64,000 nt of DNA from Cranoglanis bouderius (lineage: Eukaryota > Chordata > Actinopteri > Siluriformes > Cranoglanididae). The notes beneath the pieces were generated by a model, which had not been told where the DNA came from, searched no databases, and worked only from the letters and a program-made list of their open reading frames with translations. The position numbers were made by a program, and so were the translations under genes. The stretch covers positions 4,962,001 through 5,026,000 of the forward strand of contig CM042551.1 of assembly GCA_023630585.1 (NCBI GenBank). The letters are read 5' to 3'. This document shows, one piece after another, positions 37,866-47,439 of the stretch (its first letter is position 1; the number at the start of each line of letters is the position of its first letter).

Positions 37866-40225
37866 TTTTTAGCCTCTCCTCCACATGAAAATTGTATTTT
37901 GCATCACAGCTATGTTCACAGTTTTTGTCTGAATGGCAAAAAAATGTACATCTTTGGAATTTTGGACAAGACCAGAGTGAACACTTTGTGTCATTCAAGT
38001 CTAAGCTTAAGCAGTTCCACCTTATCGCCAGTTCCAGACCTCTTAATCCTTGTTTTTATCATTTTCCACTTTAGAAATGTTGGCAATGTTGATGTTTTTT
38101 CCGAATTTAGCCTTTTCTCCTGCTCAGTATGCATTCTTTTAATGTTTTTCTTTCGTCATTTGACATAACGGTTTTTAAGATACTATCGTTCTGCTGGTAT
38201 GTTTTTGCTTTTTCTTGTGGATGGAGATATTTTTGAACATGCTGTTCATGTGGACAGGATTATTTAAAAATAGAAATAGAAGTGCAATAACTCTGTTTCA
38301 AACAATATTTGTGTGGATGGGATCATAGATTATTTGTAGCCTCCTAGCTTAAATGGAAAACTAAAAAAAAAAAGCTAACCTTTGACACCAAACATGTCGA
38401 CTGTTTTTGGACTTTCAGCAAAATGGTTTCAATTTTATTTTTGGTCAAACTATCCTTTTAAGGAAGTTGCATATTAAGGCTCAGTAATGAATAATGTTCA
38501 GTTTAGTTAAAACGACTCCTACAATACAACCAGTCCATTCATTTTGACTCAATACTATAATACGAGATAAATAAAGGACACAGAAAGGCATACGAGGGAT
38601 ATGAGGAGGATAACAGATAAAAAAAAAAAAAATAAGTAAAAAAAAAAATGGAGGAAGTGTGGCAATGATGCTGAGTGTGTGGGTGTTCTTAGAGGAGTGT
38701 GTGTGTGTGTCTGTGTGTGTGTGAGAAAATGAGTTGCAAGAGGAGGCAGGCAGCCTTGTCGGGTGGTGTTACGAGAGGAGAGGAAAAGTTGTGATGAGAG
38801 ATGTGAGTGTGATGTTTGAACGTGTGTTTGTGTGCTGAAGGAAGATCAAGGAAGAAAAACATCCAAAAAAAAAAAAAAAAAAGGTAGTGAATGGAGTGGA
38901 AAAGGAAACATGGTGAAATGTGTGCGTGGGTTTGGGTGTGTATGTGTTTGTTCAAGAGGACAAGGAGCAAAAAAGGGGAGGGGAATAGAAGGTGAAAAAC
39001 AGTAGCGTACTGAGGAGATTTGATGATGAGATTATGTACCGTGTGTGTCTGCCAAATCACAGAGGCGTGTTTGTGTTCTGACTGGGAAAGGCCAAGTGGA
39101 GGCGGCTTTTATTTGGACGCGACCAGCAACGATAGTTGCTCACGATGTGTAATTGTGAAAGAGAAATAACATATAACAGAAATATCCCGATTTGGATAGA
39201 TTTCCGTGAACTGATGTGTGTGTCCTTTTTTAAACGCGGTTCATATCTGAAATTTGAATAACTTATTCATCCCCTTGCCAAGTAGCGATGCTCTCAAGCT
39301 GAATAAACAATGATGTGAGCGGCATGGCCTTGGAGCAGTCTGCTGGCACGGCGAGGAGAGGTCACGACCTCTGAAACAGCCTGGTAAAGAGAGAGAAATA
39401 GACAGAGAGCGAGAGAGAGAACAAGAATCCTGGCTCACTCATGCTTTCGTAAAAGAGTTGGACTGTCGCCCGGGACTCTGGAGATGTCACAGGACTTCTG
39501 AATGAGCTCTAAGTTATACAAACAGAGCCATGAGCTTCCACAGAGCAGCCTGGAAGGATACACACTCATAAACATGATTGTAGCCACTCAGACAAGAAAG
39601 TAAGGGGACTCACATAAAGATGAGTCATGAAGACTCGACCAATCAACAAAAAGAAAGGATCCTGGAAAAAAAAAAAACGTGCGATGAATAATTATCTAAA
39701 AGACAACAGCTCACTGCGTATTAGAGATTTAACCGAATACAAATTAAAGAGATAACGTGTTCTACACAGTTGCAAAAACAGAGATGAATAGGAGACCACT
39801 ATTTTTTTTTTTTTGTCTATCATCAGGCTCCAAACTACTATTCACTGAGCTCCAAAATATTCTATACATACTGGGCTGAAATTCACAAAATAAATATAGC
39901 TCCACATTGCCCAAGCAGACCGCACACTGTGAACAGGGTAGCATGTCTCTGCTGGGGTCTCCAAAAACAATATTTTCATATATTGTAACAAACCCAAAAA
40001 CTGAAGTAAATCTTATAAAATATTAACTTTATTTATTTTAGTTGACAATGTTGGCTGTTGTCATGTATAAACAACAGCTCCTTGAAAGCTTTCAAACTCA
40101 CTCACACTAAATAGAAAGCTTTCCAGAAAGTTCCACTGGTCATCTGGTTAAAACCAATTATGAACCCGAATGATGTAGCTGACGCTGAGGAAATGTACAG
40201 AAGTTCAGAAAGATACAGAAAGATA
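37866..40225. other. No gene seen; direct repeat at 38381-38460
   Basis: Holds the second member of the direct-repeat pair (38381-38460), TG-rich stretches at 38697-38722 and A-runs near 38620-38650 and 38865-38882. No coding exon was recognised. Confidence 0.5.
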
Positions 40226-40721
40226 CACTATATGGCCAAAAGTTTGTGGACACCTGACCATAACACTCAGATCTGCTTGTTGAGCATCCCATTCTAGACT
40301 TAGTCCCCCGTTGCTGTTATAATAACCTCCAGTCGTCAGGGAAGGCTTTCCACTAGATTTTAGAGCGTGACTGTGGGGATTTGTGTTCATTCAGCTACAA
40401 GAGCATTAGTGAGGTCAGGCACTGATGTTAGGTGAGGAGGCCTGGGGTGCAGTCGGAGTTCCAGTTCATCCCAATGGTGTTCAGTGTGGTTGAGGTCAGG
40501 GCTCTGGGCAGGAAGCTCGAGTTCTTCCACTCCAACCTTAACAAACCGTGTCTTCATGGAGCTCGCTTTGTCATGCTGGAACAGATTTGGGCCTCTAAGT
40601 TCCAATGAAGACCAGTTGTAATGCTACAGCATACAAAGACATCCTTTGCGGCAAAAGTTTGGGGAAGAACCACATATGGGTGTGATGGTCAGGTGTCCAC
40701 ATACTTTTGGCCATATAGTAT
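40226..40721 (-). mobile_element. Tc1/mariner-type element with large internal deletion
   Basis: The ends CACTATATGGCCAAAAGTTT (left, after TA at 40224-40225) and CTATATGGCCAAAAGTATG (reading in from the right) are inverted repeats, followed by GTGGACACCTGACCAT on both sides. It is 496 bp and holds a C-terminal transposase piece on the minus strand. Confidence 0.88.
40387..40605 (-). pseudogene. Tc1-like transposase C-terminal fragment
   Basis: Encodes NLFQHDKASSMKTRFVKVG, in which the second catalytic Asp sits in FQHD, and LPAQSPDLNHTEHHWDELE, the block before the third acidic residue. The DNA-binding domain and first Asp are deleted. Confidence 0.85.
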
Positions 40722-42020
40722 GTTCTGAAAATTCCCATTTCTTATTATAACCATTGTGTGCCTGTGTGTGTGTGTGTGTGTTTTCCAGTGTTCAGACCTC
40801 CTACACCTTCCGGTCTAGTCCACGCCCACTTCAGGTTCAAATCCGAATACTGATACTGATACAAATATTTGGGGCACTAAATAGATACAGATACAGAGAA
40901 AATAGAGATACTGTCCTTACATTACTCCCCTACAGTACATGCTTCTAACATGAACACTTAAATAATCAGGTAGCTGCTGAAATCAGATACGGATCAGATT
41001 ATTGCTGTGCGTGTAAACACATTTCCATGATGTAGATGCTCATTATGTACTTTTATGGCATCGTGAGGAGGAAGAGAAAAGTGTGTGTGGTGGGGAATAA
41101 GAACAAATATTTAAAAAACAGGGTTAAGTCCTGATCCCTGAGCAGGTGTTTAGGAGAACAAGACTGGGAGAAGAACATTATTCTGACTAGTATGACAAAG
41201 CAATATTGCATGTAAACAGTTCTGACAATAAAGCTTTTTAGGTCAAGCGAGAAAAAGAGAGAAATGAAAAGCAGACAGGCAGAGACATAATACAGCCGAA
41301 GCTCTTTCGCCCTTTGCTCTGCTCTATTATCCATACACACACCCTAAGCCCAGGACATTACGGCAGTTTCGGTTTTCCGACACCTTAATCTTCTCTCCTC
41401 CCTTGTGTTTTCATGGCACGATTGAGCAGAACAGCTCCTCTGACGTGCGGGAGCTCCAGGCCTCTCCTCGTTCCCTGGCTTTAGTAGAAACAGATCACGT
41501 TTCTGTCCAGCCAGGCGAGAAAAGCCTCTCAGGTTCCTCACACACAATCAGCTGCCAGTCTGAACTCTGAGCAGGTTAATTGCAGGATATGAGATTGAAT
41601 CTTTTAATCAGTTTACCAGTCAGTGGAACAGGTGGAGGACAAGACAGGGATCTAGTTCTCTTTTTCACTATCCAATTTGTGTTTTGCTGTGGAAACAATT
41701 CCAGCAGGGAAAAAAAAAAACAAAAAACGTAAGCACATCTGTGCCTTTTGTCTGTTTAACAGACACGTCATAGCAGGACTTGCTCTCAATCTGTTGACTT
41801 ATTTTAGTCATTTGCTTACCTTTTCAATTTTTCTGTAATATTTGGTGAATATTTTGCTGCTTCAATACAATATCTGCTCACGGGACAAACTCTGATCTCT
41901 GTGGGCCACAAACATCCAACCCATCACAGCTCTATTTCCTAAAAAAAACCCCATCATAAATGCAATATTATTTTGATTGATAGTGAGAGTGCTCAATGCG
42001 ATGCTCATTAAAAGATGATA
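40722..42020. other. No gene recognised
   Basis: Short (TG)n near 40765-40782, otherwise unremarkable. Open frames have no recognisable domains. Confidence 0.5.
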
Positions 42021-42022
42021 TT

Positions 42023-42095
42023 TGTGCAGAGGCAAGATTAAAACCTCCAACCTTGGAGGTACGAGGCAAACGTGCTAACCACTAAGCTAACAAGA
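42023..42095 (-). repeat. tRNA-like SINE head fragment
   Basis: The reverse strand reads GTTAGCTTAGTGGTTAGCAC, then GTTTGCCTCGTACCTCC and GGTTGGAGGTTTTAATC. It is the A- and B-box part of the common SINE without the body. Confidence 0.7.
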
Positions 42096-42838
42096 TCATA
42101 CCTTGCATATAAGTATTTATAATCAATATGTGATCTTTAATTGTGCACAATTCTGAGTTGCCTTTTTTTGGTTTAAACTTCCTTCAGTTCCTGTGTCATC
42201 AGTATGATGCACAACCGCTAACCTCTCACAGGAATAATGAAAAATACAGCACCAAGTATCAAACTAGCAACAGAATCACTAAACACGTCACATCTATTTC
42301 ATTATAAACATATTTAACATGTTTCAGGGTGGAACTTCCTTTTAATAGTGACGTGCCTGTGTCCAGACTGTGTCTGATCCTCCGTGTCTTTACTTTTTCT
42401 TCACGTTTCCATTGTTTTCTCTTTGCGTCTCATTCTCTTCTTGTCTTTTGCTGTGTCTCTCTTTCTATTTGTGTCTCCCTGGTCCCTTTCTCTTACTTCC
42501 TGGCTCTGTTTCATTCTTTGTCCCTTGTCCCATGTGTGTGTGTGTAATGCAGACTGCAGAGGGGCTGAACCAAAGCTGACCAGACGCTCCAGGAATGTGT
42601 CCGAGAAGCAGCATGCCAAAGATAACGCCTCAGGCCCGCACTCTCTCGCTCTCTTTCCCCAAGTTTTCTTTTCCCTGTGAGACCTTGTAAGAAAATGCTT
42701 CATTCTCTGAGTCTGCCTGTAATTTTTTGTTGAATTTTTTTTCCTCCCGCCAAGTCGAACCGCGTAGGATTTCTCACTGCCAATATGACCACTGCGACTT
42801 TGTCATGCTCGGTGTCATGCACTTTTTGTCGTTATATA

Positions 42839-43228
42839 CAGTACTGTGCAAAAGTTTTACGCACATGCAAAGAAATGCTGTAGAGCAAAGATACCCTTAA
42901 AATAATGAAATTAAATGTTTCTCTAAAAAAAAAAAAAAAATACCGTAAAGAGCAGTAAACAGTAGTAAATGTCAATATTTCTAATTTTTGCAGCAAAACC
43001 CAGCAGCCTTCATTGTGTTTTTTGTCTGGAAAGTGGTCTCTAATATGCTGCTTTCTTTAATGACATACAAACATTTTTCTGTAACATATAATTTTGTGCT
43101 ATAAAACTAATGTTTGGAAATCAAAAATTTTTTTTGTACTGACTTGATAATGTAGAAGTCATAAAATAAATCTATAACAAAGTTTGTACGAAAACAAAAT
43201 AGGGTGCCTAAAACTTTTGCACAGTACT
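42839..43228. mobile_element. Small inverted-repeat MITE, copy B
   Basis: TA-flanked. Left CAGTACTGTGCAAAAGTTTT and right AAAACTTTTGCACAGTACT are inverted repeats, with GCACATGCAAAGAAATGCTG just inside. 390 bp, no ORF. The longer of the two copies in this window. Confidence 0.85.
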
Positions 43229-44345
43229 ATATATATATATATATATATACTGACTTATTTGTGACTACTGTGCCAAGAGACTCTAAAACACCAATTTGAA
43301 TTTCACGCAGACTTGAAGTCATCAACTCTCTGCTGTTTTTGTGATTGGGTGATTGGACAATGCCGCTACAGACATAATGGTCTTGTTTAATGAGATTTGT
43401 AACTCCTGTCTTTGCTCAATTAGTAAAAGGGGTCCTTTTTCCCAAAGCAGTCACACTCCCCGTCGTCCCAAATCAGGACGATGGATGCAGGACATACACA
43501 GACCCCCCTGTCCTCCCTCCTCTTTTCAAAAACCCCTTCTACACTGCCGTCCTTCTTCCTTTTGATTATGATTGACGGACCCTTTGTCCCATTGTACGAA
43601 GCTGTCGCCTCTGATGAAGACGCATGGACAGGCTGCAGATCCACTTGTTGCGCCACAGATTCCTTTACTGCGCACGGGTCATTTTTTCATATACCGTGTA
43701 CTAAAGGTAAAACCAAGGCCAGTGAGATTTCTGTTGTGTTCTCGTTGTGTCTTTTTGTTTTGCTTCTTCTCCGTGTCTGTCCACGATGGCCGAGGATGAG
43801 GCAGCTGGCGCTCTGAGTTTGTCTGTGGACCTCGTCATTAACGCAGGGATGAGAACCAGGTCACATTCTCTCACTCGGCACAAAGACAGGGGTGAGAGAG
43901 GGACGAGAGGGGGCTGGGCAAAGGGCCTGGATGGGGACTAGGCCATGACCTCTTTATATCCATCAACATATCATTGGCTGGGTGTGCGCTGTCCCAATGC
44001 ATGCACTTACACTAATAATTCACTCTCTCTCGCTTTTTCGGTTACGATCTGTCGCTCTCAAAGGGTCTGTAATTAAAGAATCCCTAAACATGTCATTTTA
44101 CATCATTAAATAATAATCTAAGTAGAATATCGCATTGTTTATCATGTATATAACGCCCAAGAAAAGATCAAAAAGACCCTAGGAACAACTATACACTTTT
44201 AAACTTATTAAAAATTGCCAGTTTATGATTATGCATAATTAAAAAAACCATGTCCTTCTGCCATCCAAAATAGCCAATGAGCTAATTAACTGCTAATAAC
44301 TAGAAACTTTATTATATATGTTTCGATTTCTTTTGTTATATTCTT
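43229..44345. other. No gene recognised
   Basis: A short (AT)n follows the MITE (43228-43248). Frames at 43420-43880 are GC-balanced but show no domain and no supporting splice pattern. Confidence 0.4.
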
Positions 44346-45000
44346 AGTCATTTATTTAACAGCAGCCAAAAATGTGCCATAATAACCTCATTTTACATGC
44401 TAACATTGGCTAAGTTTAATATCCGGCTAGTTCACAGCTAGCAATCTGAGGCTCTATCTTATATCATCATATACTCTGAGATTTATTTAACAGCAGCCAA
44501 ATCTGCTACCATTATATACCACAATTTTGCTTGCTAACATTAGCTAAGTTAGCTAGCTATTTTTCCTGTCTGATTTCAATATCCGGGGCTATATTTTCAT
44601 CATTAAATATGCAGAGATTTTGCTAACATAGCTAACTGGCTAGTTAATAGCTAGCAAACTATTGTTACTGTGGGGTTTCTGTATCTAAGTCTCTACTTTC
44701 ATCATCATATGCTCTCACATTTATTTCACAGGAGACAAACTTGTCAAAATGTAGGTCTACTGTAAAAACCACAATTTTGTTAATTAGCTAGATGCCTAAC
44801 TAAACTGACTAACTAACTAAATTGGGACAACCAAACTTTTGCTTGTTAACATTAGCTAGCTTAGATAGCTGTGTAATTACCAACTAGCAAACAGTTTTTG
44901 TTTTTACCATCTAAGGCTTTGCTCGCATCATCAAACACTCTGAGATTTATTTAACAGAAGACAAGCCAAGATTAGCTAAGCTAGCTAACTTAAGACACGT
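44346..45000. repeat. Degenerate tandem repeat with TAGCTA-rich units
   Basis: ATTTATTTAACAGCAGCC recurs at about 44349, 44482, 44712 and 44942 in increasingly changed form, each followed by TGCTAACATTAGCTAAGTTA-like DNA. The period is about 230 bp or a fraction of it. Confidence 0.6.
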
Positions 45001-45805
45001 TCAGCAGCTAAAGGTTTCCTTCTAGTTTGTCATCCATGTTCATGTTTAAAGCATATTTAATGGCAAAATAACTGAGCTAACGTGTAACACTTTTCTGAAT
45101 TTAAAATGAATTTAGTCCTGTGTTAATAACTTAGAGTTAAGGAGTACTATTACTATTGTTATTGGTACTATTTAGCACAAAATGTTTGAGAATTAGGTGG
45201 ATACTTGGTTGAATTTTTTTAAACAATAGATATACTTATAAGAATCTTTAATCTGATTTTTAAAATTATTATTTTTTTTTAATTTATTTATTTATTTATT
45301 TATTTTTACAAAAAAGTAAACAATTTATGCAAATTAGGCATTGTATAATTATACTGTATATGCATACATTTACACACTTATTTTAAATATGTTTTATGCC
45401 ATTTGTCAGTATAAAATTGACCATAAATCTAACTATTATTAATTTTTTGGTAAATTCTTCTGTAATATCATTTTGGTTAGGGATAGGAATAAACGCGTAC
45501 AATTTCAGGATTCTCAAAAATTGAAATTTTTGGTTCCGAATATAGAAAAAAACTTTTTTGATGAGAAACTTTAAACGTTAAAAATACAATGTGGAGTAAT
45601 GCGTTTCACTCTAGTTAGTGTGGTTTATAAGGTTTATAAAGGAAGTTGACATGGTGTGATTGTGCCGAGTGACTTAAAGATTTCAGATAATGCAATTTTT
45701 TGATAGTTTTATTATGGGATATGTTAGAGATTTTATAGGATTATTCTGAAATCTGAAAAAGGATTGACCAAAATTGTCATTTCTACCTGCAGTGTTTTAC
45801 CTTAA

Positions 45806-45876
<71 letters not shown>

Positions 45877-47162
45877 TCCAGTTTTTGAGTTACTATAAAA
45901 GACCAGTAGTTGCTGAAGGAAATCTGATTCACATTAATCCTCTATATTTAGCTCAACAGGAGTAGAAATGAACAGATCTCATGTTCTTTCTTCACGGTCG
46001 TGTGCACATGTTCAGAGGCACAACCTTTTCTCCCTTCGAGACCACAACAGAGAGAAATTTATGACGGCCCCTGTATGCTCCGAGACACGACACACACCAG
46101 AACACCCCGCTCTGGGACCTGCTAAGCGCTCAGATGATTCAACTCTTGTCCTTAAAGAGTCGGGTTCACATCGCCAGAGCTTTTTGTCATTAATGTGCAG
46201 TTCAGTGATGCTCAAATAATGCATCCAGTGTGTATCCTGGTTCTTGGGGCACTTTGGACTAAGGAATGTTTCTCATGTGGGAAGTTCAAATTCCTTCACA
46301 GAGCAAATATCGAGCTGTGCGAGTGTGTTCCTTGCCAGAAAATGCTCTGCTGCTCTCTGCTGTTCAACATACAGTACTACACACACATGCACATGCACAG
46401 TATGCGTTCACATAGTACGTGAACAATACATCATTCCTTCAATATTTATAACTGTTCAATCTACACATTTATACCAGACCCATTACTCTTGTGATTCTCT
46501 ACAAGAATCCCCCCCCCCCCCCCCCCGTTGTGGTGTTTGTATTTGTATTAGCAAAAATACAACCTGTATGATTAGATCACAGCCTGGTTTTATTCCAAAA
46601 TTAAACCACATTTAGTCTACAATATATTCTTAATATTCAGATTCAATATAAAAAATATATTATTTCCAAACCAGGGTGGAGATATCACATAAACATGAGA
46701 CAATATCAAATACAAAAAAAACAAAAACAAAAAACAGACGAGCTCAAACAGACTTTCACAATAGACTTCACTGAAATCATTAGTGCATAAAAGCAGCTAA
46801 TTACAAGCACTAAGATTAATACTTAGTCTTACAAGGATTACTTTTACAAGGTGATTTTTTTAGACTGGTCTTGCTTAACTTGTGTTCGGCTTTCTGACTT
46901 TAAAAACTGTTTTATTGTCGATTTCCCAATCCTCATAAATAACACGATAATTTACTTTAACATCTTTAACTCTTTAACATCTTCTGCTACCATTTAGTAC
47001 TATTTAGGGAAAAAAAAATGTTTAAGTTAGTTGATAAGTTGAATCTCGAGTCTCAGAACAGAGAAAACAGGAACAGGAAATCGAGTCACAAACACTGAAA
47101 TCCACAAATGCATCCAAATGTGTTCATATCAGTATCATATCAGTCTGTTCATTGTTTGTTTG

Positions 47163-47166
<4 letters not shown>
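45001..47166. other. No gene seen downstream of rdh8; simple repeats
   Basis: Holds (TTTA)n near 45280-45305, (AAT)n at 45808-45873 and (C)18 at 46509-46526. The part nearest 47166 should include the rdh8 3' UTR. No other exon was recognised. Confidence 0.5.
46911..46916 (-). promoter_or_regulatory. Candidate rdh8 polyadenylation signal
   Basis: AATAAA on the minus strand about 300 bp past the rdh8 stop codon. A second AATAAA lies at about 46588-46593. Such hexamers are common in this AT-rich sequence, so neither is proven. Confidence 0.25.

Positions 47167-47211
<45 letters not shown>
47167..47211. repeat. (TG)n microsatellite abutting the rdh8 stop codon
   Basis: About 22 TG units on the plus strand. 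In the rdh8 transcript this is a (CA)n tract that starts one base after the TGA, so it forms the first part of the 3' UTR. Confidence 0.95.
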
Positions 47212-47212
<1 letters not shown>

Positions 47213-47439
47213 CAGTCGGGTGATACGGTGCGTCTGCGCAGGCAGCTGCAGGTCAGGCACTTCAGGATGTTCATGGTGATGTGCATTAGGGAGCCGAAGT
47301 TAAACAGCAGGTTGTAGAAGGTGTGTACCGACAGGCCGCCCGTCTCGTCTGCGTACTTCATGGCTACGATGGGGGTGTAAAGGCTGTTAGTGAGGTTCCT
47401 GAAGCGAGGGTTGCTCGACTCGATCACCTTCTTGGTGCA
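47212..47439 (-). CDS. rdh8: rdh8 exon 6 with stop codon
   Basis: 228 nt including TGA (47214-47212), residues 243-317. It encodes the C-terminal substrate-binding and membrane-association region. The last 20 residues hold three closely spaced cysteines (303, 306, 308), a basic RRR cluster, and the terminal V314-S-P-D317, which fits the VxPx outer-segment targeting pattern of photoreceptor proteins. The acceptor is TTCTGTAG|TGC. A (CA)n repeat begins one base after the stop codon. Confidence 0.92.

Noticed and set aside
45774..45965. Poly-Asn frame
   Set aside because: Translation of an (AAT)n microsatellite.
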